Source: JAHEAO01 sp942492375 | Lineage (GTDB): Bacteria > Pseudomonadota > Alphaproteobacteria > Rhodobacterales > Rhodobacteraceae | Direction of reading: 5' to 3' | NCBI GenBank assembly: GCA_942492375.1 | Contig: CALOEL010000002.1 | Coordinates: 310,001 to 374,000 of the forward strand | Length of the DNA stretch: 64,000 nucleotides | In this document: positions 8,457 through 16,944 of the stretch, piece after piece | Layout: each line of letters begins with the position of its first letter | Position numbering within the stretch: the first letter of the stretch is position 1 | Notes under the pieces: model-generated | Told to the model about the DNA's origin: nothing | Database searches by the model: none | Seen by the model: only the letters and a program-made list of their open reading frames with translations | Made by a program: the position numbers and the translations under genes

Positions 8457-9860
8457 ATGTTTCTGAATTCACTCTCCGGCCGTTTCCTCATCCTGACGAC
8501 AGTCTTCGTCATGCTTGCCGAAGTGCTGATCTTTGTGCCCTCTGTCGCCCGGTTCCGCGAGGACTACCTGCTGCTGCGGCTTGAACGCGCTCAGATCGCC
8601 TCGCTTGCGCTTCTCGCGAACGATATGATCGACGCAGAACTGGAACAGGAACTCTTGCAGACCGCTGGGGTCTACAACGTCGTTCTTCGCCGGGACGAAA
8701 TGAGACAACTGGTGCTGTCCTCGCCGATCCCCTCGCCGATTTCCGATACGTTCGACTTGCGCGATGCAGATGCGCTGGAGTTGGTTCGCGATGCGATAGC
8801 CTGTCTGCTGGAGCCCGGAAATCGTGTCATCCGGGTGATGGGAAATCCGGTGCAAAGCGCCGGTCTTCTGATCGAAGTGACGATGGATACCCAGCCACTC
8901 CGCGCTGCGATGATCGACTATGGCCTTCGTATCCTTGCTCTCTCCGCGGTTATCTCGATCGTTACGGCCTTCCTGCTCTTCCTCGCCGTCCGCCGGTTCC
9001 TAGTGACGCCGATCAAGGGCGTCGTGGGTGCGATGATCTCCTATGCAGAGGCGCCGGAGGATGCGCGCCGGATAATAGAGCCGTCTGCCGGGGTGACAGA
9101 ACTGCGCGAGGCCGAAAACGCCTTGCAACAGATGCAGAAGCAACTGACCGGATCGCTTCGGCAGAAGGAAAGACTGGCGCAGCTTGGCGAGGCGGTGGCC
9201 AAGGTCAGTCACGATCTGCGCAACATCCTGACAACGGCGCAGCTGTTCACCGACCGCGTCGAACAAAGCGCCGATCCCGCGGTGAAGCGTGTGGCGCCGA
9301 AGCTGATCAACTCGATTTCGCGCGCGGTCAATCTCTGCGAGTCGACCCTCGCTTTCGGCAGAGCGGAAGAACCGCCGCCTGCGCTGGCCAGAGTTCAGCT
9401 TTCGAAGCTGGTCAACGATGTGATCGAAGGCGAGCGCCTTGCCGCCGGAGAATATGACATCAGCTACGCCGAGGACGTAGCCTCGGACATGGTGATCCGG
9501 GCCGATTCCGAACAAATCCACAGAGTTCTTTCCAACCTCGTAAGAAACGCGCGCCAGGCCATCATCAACAGCGGCAAATCCGGCGAAATCGCGATCCGGG
9601 CATCGGAAACGGAAAGCGACTGGGTCATCGCGGTCGGTGACACCGGCCCCGGTTTGCCGGAGAAGGCGAAAGATCACCTTTTCCAACCCTTCCAGGGAGG
9701 CGCCACAAAAGGCGGACATGGTCTTGGCCTTGCGATCGCGGCCGAACTCGTCCGAGGCCATGGCGGGCGCCTGGAATTGACTGGCACCGGACCGAAGGGC
9801 ACCGAGTTTGCCATCCGGCTGCCCAAAGCCATCGCGCTTCTGGACGAGGCGGCAGAGTAA
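8457..9860 (+). CDS. Orphan sensor histidine kinase
   Basis: This membrane-bound histidine kinase of about 467 residues has an N-terminal membrane helix, a periplasmic sensor of roughly 120 residues, a second helix (LALSAVISIVTAFLLFLAV), an S-helix/HAMP-like linker and a kinase core. The H box reads VSHDLRN (phospho-accepting His about residue 250), the N box NLVRNARQAI, and the ATP-binding G boxes GDTGPGLP and GGHGLGLAIA. It starts about 20 bases after the flavoprotein gene and probably shares its transcript. No response regulator is adjacent. The ATG at 8457 is preferred over TTG at 8451 because the GCAGG site has correct spacing only for the ATG. Confidence 0.9.
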   Translation: MFLNSLSGRFLILTTVFVMLAEVLIFVPSVARFREDYLLLRLERAQIASLALLANDMIDAELEQELLQTAGVYNVVLRRDEMRQLVLSSPIPSPISDTFDLRDADALELVRDAIACLLEPGNRVIRVMGNPVQSAGLLIEVTMDTQPLRAAMIDYGLRILALSAVISIVTAFLLFLAVRRFLVTPIKGVVGAMISYAEAPEDARRIIEPSAGVTELREAENALQQMQKQLTGSLRQKERLAQLGEAVAKVSHDLRNILTTAQLFTDRVEQSADPAVKRVAPKLINSISRAVNLCESTLAFGRAEEPPPALARVQLSKLVNDVIEGERLAAGEYDISYAEDVASDMVIRADSEQIHRVLSNLVRNARQAIINSGKSGEIAIRASETESDWVIAVGDTGPGLPEKAKDHLFQPFQGGATKGGHGLGLAIAAELVRGHGGRLELTGTGPKGTEFAIRLPKAIALLDEAAE

Positions 9861-9909
9861 ATCGGCCCTTGCAATGCGTAGACGCTGCGTTTATCTCCCG
9901 CCTGTCCGC

Positions 9910-9986
9910 GCGCTGGTAGCTCAGTTGGATAGAGTACTTGACTACGAATCAAGGGGTCGGGGGTTCGAATCCTCCCCAGCGCGCCA
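9910..9986 (+). tRNA. tRNA-Arg (anticodon ACG)
   Basis: A complete 77-base cloverleaf can be drawn. The acceptor stem GCGCTGG (9910-9916) pairs with CCAGCGC (9976-9982), followed by discriminator G and encoded CCA. The D arm contains AGCTCAGTTGGATAGAG. The anticodon stem CTTGA/TCAAG closes the loop CTACGAA with anticodon ACG at 9944-9946, and the T loop is GGTTCGAATCC. ACG is normally edited to ICG and reads CGU/CGC/CGA arginine codons. Confidence 0.97.
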
Positions 9987-10085
9987 AATTTCCCAACAAT
10001 TACAGTGACTTACGGAATATCTCGGCGGATGCTGTTTGGTTCTTGAACTAGCTAGCAAGCGTTTAGCAAGCAGGTGGCGAGGTAT

Positions 10086-10102
10086 CGTATGCAGTGCATA
10101 CG
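10086..10102. promoter_or_regulatory. Perfect 17-bp palindrome, possible operator
   Basis: CGTATGCA and TGCATACG flank a single G, giving eight perfect base pairs per arm. The element lies between tRNA-Arg and the 3' end of the orphan gene on the minus strand. Its form (short arms, single central base) is more like a dimeric-repressor operator than a terminator, because no T run follows. No regulator is adjacent. Confidence 0.35.
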
Positions 10103-10172
10103 GAAAGGTCGCTGTTGGCTAGAAGCCGCAGTTCGACGGGGATAGTGCATTCGATCATCGGTTTGTCGGGCT

Positions 10173-10895
10173 TTAATACCCCGGTCTGGTGAACGCACGC
10201 ACCATGTCGGAAAATCCGTATCGGAAACTCCTCCACCGATCGCCAAGCGTGGTTTTTGCCCGCAACTGTACGTCAAGTCCGTCCGCGTGATTGCGTCTCT
10301 CAGTCGCCGAGATCTTGAATGGGATTTTGTACGGTCTCTTCTTAAGCTTATGAGAGATGTGGATTTCCAGTTTCCTTGTCTCTCCTACTTCCAACAACGT
10401 GTCACTGTGCTCGACATTGTGGATAGTCTGTCCCGAGTAGTGATGAATGCGGCCGTTATGAACGCCGTAGACGAATAGCTGCCCACTCTCACCCACTTCA
10501 ATTTCGGTCTTAAATGGCTTGTTGTCAGGTTCGCCTTGCCACCGCATCAAGTGACCTTCGTATATTCTCTTTTCAGGGTCGTAAATGCGTGCGGAGATAA
10601 CTGAAAGGTTGTCACGCTTTATCGGATAACCGAAAAAATCTGGCACGTTCGTGACGTTTATGCGTGCGGACCGAAAACTGTCGCCGTTGTCAAGTTTTCC
10701 GCCTCCACCGCCGCTTCCTGTAACGCGAACTTTGGGAAGCTTAATTCGATGAAGGACAAACACCACTAACAATGAAGTGGCAATTCCCAACCAATAATCA
10801 GCAGTAGAAACAGCGCCCCCGGCAGAACCGAGCAAATCAAGAATCACGGCAAAAACGCCATCTTCGCCGCCGGCGGGAACTGCATCAGTCTCCAT
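10173..10895 (-). CDS. Hypothetical membrane-anchored protein (AT-richer orphan)
   Basis: No family is recognised. The product has about 240 residues. An acidic N-terminal region is followed by one hydrophobic helix (ADYWLGIATSLLVVFVLHRI, about residues 47-66), a glycine run (GSGGGGG) and a soluble C-terminal domain rich in beta-strand-like segments and charged residues, ending RAFTRPGY. The likely topology is a single-pass anchor with a cytoplasmic domain. The start at 10895 is chosen because GAAGG lies eight bases upstream; a longer frame begins at 10943. Base composition is visibly less GC-rich than the neighbours, and the gene stands alone beside a tRNA gene, both of which suggest acquisition by transfer. 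Confidence 0.6.
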   Translation of the reverse strand: METDAVPAGGEDGVFAVILDLLGSAGGAVSTADYWLGIATSLLVVFVLHRIKLPKVRVTGSGGGGGKLDNGDSFRSARINVTNVPDFFGYPIKRDNLSVISARIYDPEKRIYEGHLMRWQGEPDNKPFKTEIEVGESGQLFVYGVHNGRIHHYSGQTIHNVEHSDTLLEVGETRKLEIHISHKLKKRPYKIPFKISATERRNHADGLDVQLRAKTTLGDRWRSFRYGFSDMVRAFTRPGY

Positions 10896-11518
10896 AATGA
10901 TACCTTCGCATAGATTTGTTGCCACTCTACATCTTTTACCCAAGATATAGTAGTCTAGCGCTCAAGATGAATACCTTTCATTCACGAAAAGCGCCCCAGA
11001 ACTCATGTTCCCGGGGCGCCTACAGGTCACGGGGAAGGAGATGACCCGCCCTGACTGGTTCCGATGGTTTAGGGTCCGACGGTTTCCTATGGGACGTGCG
11101 GCTGGCTAGACCGCGCCGACGCGCGCCACTCCGGCGCGTCGGTCATGAGAATCCTTCATCCGCCGCAAAGTCGTACAGCGGACACGTCAGGGCTGAAGAA
11201 AGGGTTGGCACAGCACATGCATACGCGCCATCCGACATGCCGCACCATACGTGGCGGGACAAAGTCGTGATCGTAGACAGGTTCGCGGCGCTCACATCCG
11301 TCAAATTCCCATTCCGCCGGTTCAACGAATCCGAGCCAGTTTACGCGAGGCTCGCTGGTTTCGCGCGTGGGGCGGGCATTGCGTTTCGCGCGGCTACCCC
11401 CTTGGCCCGGTGTGGCCTGCGGCTGTGGTCGCGGCTGTAGCGGCGGATCGCCGGCGAGAGCGGTGCAGAGCAAGACTATTACGCGCAGGAGTGTGCGCCC
11501 TATGGGATCCAGCTCTAG
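10896..11518. other. Gene-free stretch with two GC-rich hairpins
   Basis: No supported gene is visible here; the short frames have no family features. Two inverted repeats stand out: GCGCCCC/GGGGCGC at 10991-11019 (15-base loop) and a 9-bp perfect stem at 11116-11142. The stretch joins the AT-richer orphan gene to the remnant of a PQQ dehydrogenase and looks like decayed sequence left by deletion. Neither hairpin is followed by a T run. Confidence 0.5.
11116..11142. repeat. 9-bp perfect stem-loop
   Basis: CCGACGCGC (11116-11124) and GCGCGTCGG (11134-11142) pair perfectly across a nine-base loop. There is no T run on either side, so it is not a convincing intrinsic terminator. It may be a mobile-element end or an RNA structural element. 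Confidence 0.4.
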
Positions 11519-11923
11519 AACTGGACCAACTGGGCCAACCTGCCTTGCTGGGCGCCGACCTCCGGCACCTTTTCGGCCTATGATCTGCGCACCGGCGAGA
11601 GGCTTTATGAGATGCCGTTCGGAATGACGCAGAAATGGGGTTTCTACGACCCTGAGAACTGGGGCTCGCCAACGCTCGGCGGCCCGGTGGTGACGGCGGG
11701 CGGGGTGATCTTCATCGGTGCGTCGATGGATGCGAGAGTGCGCGCGCTTGACGCCCGGACCGGCACCGAGGTCTGGTCGGATTTGGTCGAGGCTTCCTCG
11801 GTCGCCATTCCTGCGGTCTATACCCACGAGGGACGCGATTGCGTTGTCTTCGTCGCCGGTGGCAACCCGATTCTGAAGCCGCGGATCGGCGACCAGATCG
11901 TGGCCTATGCCCTCGGCGACTGA
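11519..11923 (+). pseudogene. C-terminal remnant of a PQQ-dependent (quinoprotein) dehydrogenase
   Basis: Directly after an in-frame TAG the reading frame encodes about 134 residues resembling the last beta-propeller blades of membrane-type quinoprotein glucose dehydrogenases: APTSGTFSAYDLRTGE, GSPTLGGPVVTAGGVIFIG and the typical end VFVAGGNPILKPRIGDQIVAYAL. A full enzyme of this family is about 600-800 residues, so the N-terminal propeller, the catalytic residues and any membrane anchor are missing. No frame upstream supplies the missing part. It is best read as a decayed gene whose 5' part was deleted, upstream of the caa3 operon. Confidence 0.7.
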
Positions 11924-12015
11924 CATGCGACCGAGCCTCTTTGCCTGGCCGGGAGATTGAAACGCGCGCCGAAGTCGAGCAGGGTGAGCATCAGACCACC
12001 GGAGGCGGAGAACAG

Positions 12016-13032
12016 GTGACACCTTACGGAATCCGGAGAATCGTGTCGCGCGCCGGGAGCATTGCCCGGCGCTGCTGCCACGGGCTTGACGCAGCCCCTT
12101 GCGCATCGCTTCCTGCCGCCATCTTGTTGGTCGTCGCATCGCCGGCGCGGGCGCACAGCGATGGTGCCCCGCCGTCACCGGCCGACTTCTGGACAATGTG
12201 GTCATTTCAGCCCTCGGTCCTTCTGCCGCTGGGGTTGGCGACCGCTCTTTACATTCGCGGTTTGCACCTGGCCTGGGCACGGGCGGGTCAGGGTCGCGGC
12301 GTACGAACCTGGCAGGCGGCGTGTTTTGCGGGCGGGATCTTGGCGCTGGTCGCAGCCCTTGTCTGGCCCCTAGATGCGTGGGGAGAGAGCCTTTTTTCCG
12401 CACATATGGCGCAGCATATCGCAGTGATGGGACTGGCGGCGCCGCTTCTGGTGCTGGGACAGCCGCTTGCGACGATGACGCGCGCCTTGCCGCGACGCTG
12501 GCAAAGGCGGTTCGGCGCGCTGGCCCGGACGGCGACCTGGCGTCGGGGACACGGTCTTCTGAGCACAACCGGTGTCGCCACCGCCATGATGCTGGGCGTT
12601 TTCCTGTTCTGGCACGCGCCGCGCGCGCTTGCCGTGGCGCTTGAGGACGATCTTGTTCATGCCGTCATGCACGGCTCGATCTTCGCTGCGGCCTTGCCGT
12701 TCTGGACCATGATTGCGCGGAGCGGGAACATGGGCTTCGGGGTGCGGATTGCCGCTCTGTTCGTCTGCTTCAAGTTTTCGCTGATCCTCGGGGCGCTGCT
12801 GACCTTTTCGGGTCGGGCGCTTTATCCGGCCTACGGAGCCCGGCCCGAAGCCTGGGGATTGACGCTGACCGAGGATCAGCAGCTTGCCGGCGTACTGATG
12901 ATGACGGCGGCCGCGATGATGTATCTGGTCGCCGCGCTTGTCGTCGCGGCCGCCTGGTTCGCCGCCATGGACCGGACACGCATTGCCAGCCCCTGCGACG
13001 CGGCGGCGGCAGCGAACAGGGCCGGATCGTGA
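12016..13032 (+). CDS. ctaG: CtaG-type cytochrome c oxidase assembly membrane protein (caa3_CtaG family)
   Basis: The 338-residue product is a polytopic membrane protein of the caa3-type CtaG family, which differs from the Cox11-like copper chaperone also called CtaG. An N-terminal signal-like region (LPAAILLVVASPARAHS) precedes seven or so helices. The family core shows as SAHMAQHIAVMGLAAPLLVLGQP, FLFWHAPRA and HAVMHGSIFAAALPFW. The TEDQQLAGVLMM segment near the C-terminus is also typical. The GTG start at 12016 has GGAG five bases upstream; a longer frame exists without a site. The stop overlaps the coxB start (GTGA). It is the first gene of the oxidase operon and probably helps assemble the CuA/CuB centres. 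Confidence 0.85.
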   Translation: MTPYGIRRIVSRAGSIARRCCHGLDAAPCASLPAAILLVVASPARAHSDGAPPSPADFWTMWSFQPSVLLPLGLATALYIRGLHLAWARAGQGRGVRTWQAACFAGGILALVAALVWPLDAWGESLFSAHMAQHIAVMGLAAPLLVLGQPLATMTRALPRRWQRRFGALARTATWRRGHGLLSTTGVATAMMLGVFLFWHAPRALAVALEDDLVHAVMHGSIFAAALPFWTMIARSGNMGFGVRIAALFVCFKFSLILGALLTFSGRALYPAYGARPEAWGLTLTEDQQLAGVLMMTAAAMMYLVAALVVAAAWFAAMDRTRIASPCDAAAAANRAGS

Positions 13033-14021
13033 GGGCGGCGACGTCGGTATCCCTGCTTGCGGCGCTTGCCCTGGCCGGATGCGAAAACCCACGATCCGCC
13101 TTCGATCCCGCAGGGGACGAGGCGGCACGCGTCCTTGCGCTGTTCTGGGCCATGCTGGCCGGCGGCGTGGTGATCTGGACCATCGTCGTCGGCATCAGCT
13201 TCTACGCGGTCAAGGTGCCGCCTGGGCGGCATAGTGAAAAGACGGGCCTGCGGCTGATCATCTGGGGCGGCTGCGTGTTTCCGGCGGTGGTACTCGCGGC
13301 GCTGCTGGTCTGGGCTCTCGGGTTACTGAATGACCTGCGCAGGCCGGGCGATGGCCCGACCATCGCGGTCTCGGGCGAACGGTTCTGGTGGCGCATTTCT
13401 TACGGTGTGACGGGCGCACCGGGCGTAGTGCGCAGTCTGCCGAAAGGCGGCATCCCGGGCGCCAACGAGATCGTCATTCCGCTGGGGCAGCGCACGACGA
13501 TCCTTCTGGGCAGCCCCGACGTGATCCATTCGTTCTGGGTGCCGCCGCTGGCCGGCAAGATGGACGCCATACCCGGCCGGGTTAACCGGCTGATCCTGGA
13601 GCCGACAGAGACCGGCGTCTTCAACGGCACCTGCGCCGAATTCTGTGGGCTGGCCCACGCCCAGATGGGGTTCCAGGTGATCGTGGTGCCGCCCGCCGAG
13701 TTCGAGGCCTATGTGCAGGCGCAGGCCCGGCCCGCCGCCGTCACCGACGACCCCGGCGTCGATCTGTTCGTGAAGAACGGCTGTGCGGCCTGCCATTCCG
13801 TACGGGGCACGCCCGCTGACGGCATCATCGGACCCGACCTGACACATCTGGCCAGCCGACGGATGATCGGCGCCGGCATCCTGCCCACCACGGCCGAGAA
13901 CATCGCGGATTTCATCGCCTCGCCCGACCATCTCAAGCCGGGGGTCGCGATGCCGGCCTTCGGCATGCTGCCCGAGACAGAGACCGCCCGCATCGCCGAC
14001 TGGCTGGGGAGCCTGGAATGA
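13029..14021 (+). CDS. coxB: Cytochrome c oxidase subunit II with fused cytochrome c (caa3 type)
   Basis: The 330-residue lipoprotein has a lipobox (LALAGC, Cys about residue 18), two membrane helices, the cupredoxin CuA domain and a C-terminal heme c domain. CuA ligands are seen in the CAEFCGLAHAQM motif near residue 201 and in SPDVIHSFWVP. The heme site is CAACH near residue 251, with a distal Met in MPAFGM. Electrons from cytochrome c enter at this heme and pass through CuA to subunit I. Start is GTG overlapping the ctaG stop; the stop overlaps the subunit I start by ATGA. Confidence 0.95.
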   Translation: MRAATSVSLLAALALAGCENPRSAFDPAGDEAARVLALFWAMLAGGVVIWTIVVGISFYAVKVPPGRHSEKTGLRLIIWGGCVFPAVVLAALLVWALGLLNDLRRPGDGPTIAVSGERFWWRISYGVTGAPGVVRSLPKGGIPGANEIVIPLGQRTTILLGSPDVIHSFWVPPLAGKMDAIPGRVNRLILEPTETGVFNGTCAEFCGLAHAQMGFQVIVVPPAEFEAYVQAQARPAAVTDDPGVDLFVKNGCAACHSVRGTPADGIIGPDLTHLASRRMIGAGILPTTAENIADFIASPDHLKPGVAMPAFGMLPETETARIADWLGSLE

Positions 14022-16558
14022 CAGACCAGACAGCACCGGATTCCCCCGATCAGGACAACCCCGAGGTGCGCCGCGGCCAGGAAGACAGGCTGCGCAAGGT
14101 ATGGGAGACGCCGAAGGGCTGGCGCTACTGGTCGGCGGTGAACAATACCGAAATCGGCGTCTGGTATACGGCGGCATCCTTCGGATTCATGCTGTTCGCC
14201 GGTGTCTTGGCGCTGCTGATGCGGGTGCAACTGGCAGTGCCCGAGAACGATTTTCTGACCGCAACCTTCTACAATCAGTTGTTCACGCTGCACGGCACGG
14301 CGATGATGTTTCTCTTTGCCGTGCCTATATTCGAGGCGGTGGCGATCATCCTGTTGCCACAGATGCTTGGCGCGCGCGATCTGCCGTTTCCACGGCTGTC
14401 GGCCTTCGGCTTCTGGTGTTTTCTGATCGGGGGAATTTTCGTCAGCGGCTCGATTTTCTTCGGTGCCGCGCCGAGTTCGGGATGGTTCATGTATCCACCG
14501 CTGACGACTGAAGAAAAATTCACGCCGGGCCTCGGGCCAGACATCTGGCTGCTGGGCCTGTCGTTCATCGAGGTCGCCTCGATCGCGGCGGCGGTGGAAC
14601 TGATCGTCGGCACGCTGAAATGCCGGCCTCCGGGGATGCGGCTGAACCTGATGCCGCTTTATGCCTGGTATGTGCTGGTGGTGGCAGCGATGATCCTGTT
14701 CGCCTTTCCACCGCTGATCGCGGGCGACATACTGTTCGAACTGGAGCGGATGTTCGACTGGCCCTTCTTCGATCCGGCCCGTGGCGGCGACCCGATCCTT
14801 TGGCAGCACCTGTTCTGGATCTTCGGCCACCCCGAGGTCTATATCGTCTTCCTGCCTGCCATCGCGCTGGTGGCGATGATCGTGCCGACCTTCGCGCAGC
14901 GTCCGATCCTGGGCTATTCCTGGATCGTTCTGGCCGCCGTGGGCACCGGTTTCCTCTCCTTCGGGCTGTGGGTGCACCATATGTATACCACGGGTTTGCC
15001 CTCGGCCTCGCTGGGATTCTTTTCGGCCGCGTCCGAGGCGGTGGCGATCCCGACCGGCGTGCAGATCTTCGTGTTTCTCGCGACTCTGCTGACCGGACGG
15101 GTGATCCTTTCGGTGCCGATGCTGTTCGTCGCGGGCGCGCTGGCGACCTTCGTGATCGGCGGGCTGACCGGCGTCATGGTGGCGCTGGTGCCCTTCGACT
15201 GGCAGGCGCATGACACCTATTTCGTGGTCGCCCACCTGCATTACGTGCTGATCGGAGGGATGCTGTTTCCGCTGGCCGCGGGTATTTACTACTACTGGCC
15301 GGTGGTCAGCGGCAGGAAACTGTCCGACCGGCTGGGGCGGTGGGCCTTCTGGATCATGTTCACCGGCTTCAACGTCACCTTCCTGCCGATGCACTATTCC
15401 GGGCTGGCTGGTATGGTGCGGCGCGTCTGGACCTATCCGGCCGAGCTTGGGGTCGGGACCGCGAACCTGATCTCCAGCGGCGGCGCTTTCATTTTTGCCG
15501 CCGGTTTCCTGATCATCGTTTGGGACGTGCTGCGCCCGCGCGGCGCGGAGCCCTATGCAGACCGCAACCCCTGGCATGCCGGCACGTCGGAGTGGCTGAT
15601 CGAAATGCCGGCCGAAAACTGGGGCGTGCGCTCGATTCCGATCGTCACCACACGCTATCCGCTCTGGGAACAGCCGAATTTCGCGGAAGACGTGGACAAG
15701 GGGCGATTCTATCTTCCCGACGCCGAGGAAGGGAAGCGCGAGACGCTCATTACCTCGGTCCTCGACGGCACGCCGATGCAGTGCCTGCGGGTTCAGGGGC
15801 CGAGTTTCATGCCGATGATCGCCGCCGCCCTGACCGGGGCCGTGTTCATCTTCACCACTTTCAAGTTCTGGATTCCGGCCCTTGTCGCCATGGTGCTGGC
15901 GACGATCTCGATCATGGTCTGGCTCTGGCGCGGGACGGCCGCGATCCCCGAAAAACGCGAAAAGAACGTCGGCCTGGGCCTCAGCCTGCCGCTCTATGTC
16001 TCGGGCCCGAAATCGGCCGGCTGGTGGGCGATGTTCATCACCATGGCCGGCGATGCGATGGCCTTTGTCGGGCTAGCTTTCGGCTACATGTTCTATTTCA
16101 CGATCCACGCCGATTTTCCGCCACCGGGCATGGCCGGCCCCGGCGCGTACTGGCCAGTTCTGTCGCTGGGCCTGTTCGGCGCGACTTGGGCGGCGTCGCT
16201 GGGTGCGCGCAATCTCAATCGCGGCGGGCGCGTCGGTATCGCGCGCGGACTGATGGCGGGGGGCAGCCTGCTGGCGCTTGGCGCCGGTGCTGCCTTGCTC
16301 TGGGGGCCCTGGGTCTATGGTCTCGATCCCGCCGATCATGTCTATCCCGCGACGGTCTGGGTGCTCGCGATCTGGACCGCCGTTCACGCGGCGGTGGGCA
16401 GCCTGATGCTGGCCTATTGCCTGGCGCGGTCGCTCTTCGGCAGGATGACACCGCACCATGACGCCGACATCTCGAACGTGGCGCTTTACTGGCATTTCAT
16501 TTTCGCAACCGCGCTGGTGACGGTGACGTTGCTGGCATTTTTCCCGATGCTGGTCTGA
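14018..16558 (+). CDS. Fused cytochrome c oxidase subunits I and III (caa3 type)
   Basis: The 846-residue protein joins the heme a/heme a3-CuB catalytic subunit to a subunit III-like domain. Subunit I signatures include LHGTAMMFLF, HPEVYIVFLPA (Tyr-His cross-link region), HHMYTTG (CuB His pair) and AHLHYVLIGG (heme ligands). After about residue 570 a linker leads to the subunit III part (WWAMFITMAGDAMAFVGLAFGYMF through YWHFIFATALVTVTLLAFF). Fusions of this kind are known in caa3 oxidases. The terminal oxidase reduces O2 to water and pumps protons. Coupled to coxB by ATGA and followed after two bases by the next gene. Confidence 0.95.
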   Translation: MTDQTAPDSPDQDNPEVRRGQEDRLRKVWETPKGWRYWSAVNNTEIGVWYTAASFGFMLFAGVLALLMRVQLAVPENDFLTATFYNQLFTLHGTAMMFLFAVPIFEAVAIILLPQMLGARDLPFPRLSAFGFWCFLIGGIFVSGSIFFGAAPSSGWFMYPPLTTEEKFTPGLGPDIWLLGLSFIEVASIAAAVELIVGTLKCRPPGMRLNLMPLYAWYVLVVAAMILFAFPPLIAGDILFELERMFDWPFFDPARGGDPILWQHLFWIFGHPEVYIVFLPAIALVAMIVPTFAQRPILGYSWIVLAAVGTGFLSFGLWVHHMYTTGLPSASLGFFSAASEAVAIPTGVQIFVFLATLLTGRVILSVPMLFVAGALATFVIGGLTGVMVALVPFDWQAHDTYFVVAHLHYVLIGGMLFPLAAGIYYYWPVVSGRKLSDRLGRWAFWIMFTGFNVTFLPMHYSGLAGMVRRVWTYPAELGVGTANLISSGGAFIFAAGFLIIVWDVLRPRGAEPYADRNPWHAGTSEWLIEMPAENWGVRSIPIVTTRYPLWEQPNFAEDVDKGRFYLPDAEEGKRETLITSVLDGTPMQCLRVQGPSFMPMIAAALTGAVFIFTTFKFWIPALVAMVLATISIMVWLWRGTAAIPEKREKNVGLGLSLPLYVSGPKSAGWWAMFITMAGDAMAFVGLAFGYMFYFTIHADFPPPGMAGPGAYWPVLSLGLFGATWAASLGARNLNRGGRVGIARGLMAGGSLLALGAGAALLWGPWVYGLDPADHVYPATVWVLAIWTAVHAAVGSLMLAYCLARSLFGRMTPHHDADISNVALYWHFIFATALVTVTLLAFFPMLV

Positions 16559-16560
16559 GG

Positions 16561-16944
16561 ATGGCGATGCTGGGACTGAGCAAGACCGAAGATACGCTCT
16601 GGACGCTGATCGCCGCGCCGACGATCTGGGGCTTCCACTTCCTGTTCAGCTATCTGCTGGTGGCCTGGCAATGCGCTCCCAACGGCGATCCTCTCCGCGA
16701 AATCGGCGGCACGCGGACGCTGATCGGCGGCGTGACCTTGGTCTGTCTCGCCCTGATCGGTCTGATTCTGCGGCGCTCCTGGCGCGAATGGCGCGCCGGT
16801 GAAGGCGATTTCCAGAACGATCAGGATACGCCAGAGGCGCGCGAGCGGTTCCTGGAGTTCTCGACGCTGCTGCTGGCGGTATTGTCCTTGGTGGCGGTGC
16901 TGTTCGAGACGCTGCCGATGGTCATGATCGGGGACTGCCGATGA
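16561..16944 (+). CDS. Small membrane protein of the caa3 operon, function unknown
   Basis: The 127-residue product has three predicted helices (PTIWGFHFLFSYLLVAWQC, TLIGGVTLVCLALIGLILRRS and FSTLLLAVLSLVAVLFETLP) separated by a charged loop. I do not recognise a characterised family. It starts two bases after the fused oxidase subunit and its stop overlaps the following cytochrome gene (ATGA), so it is made with the oxidase. A role as small accessory subunit or assembly factor is inferred from position only. Confidence 0.8.
   Translation: MAMLGLSKTEDTLWTLIAAPTIWGFHFLFSYLLVAWQCAPNGDPLREIGGTRTLIGGVTLVCLALIGLILRRSWREWRAGEGDFQNDQDTPEARERFLEFSTLLLAVLSLVAVLFETLPMVMIGDCR

Noticed and set aside
9910..10895. 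Integrative element inserted at tRNA-Arg
   Set aside because: No integrase gene and no direct repeat of the tRNA 3' end was seen downstream, so an island with att sites is not supported.
11503..11524. Cloning-vector-like sequence with BamHI and XbaI sites near the dehydrogenase remnant
   Set aside because: Only about 11 bases resemble a polylinker and the order of sites differs; it reads as chance within the coding remnant.
13709..15577. Long antisense frame opposite the oxidase genes
   Set aside because: It is a GC-rich shadow of coxB and the fused subunit I/III gene, with low-complexity His/Arg/Gln composition and no domain.
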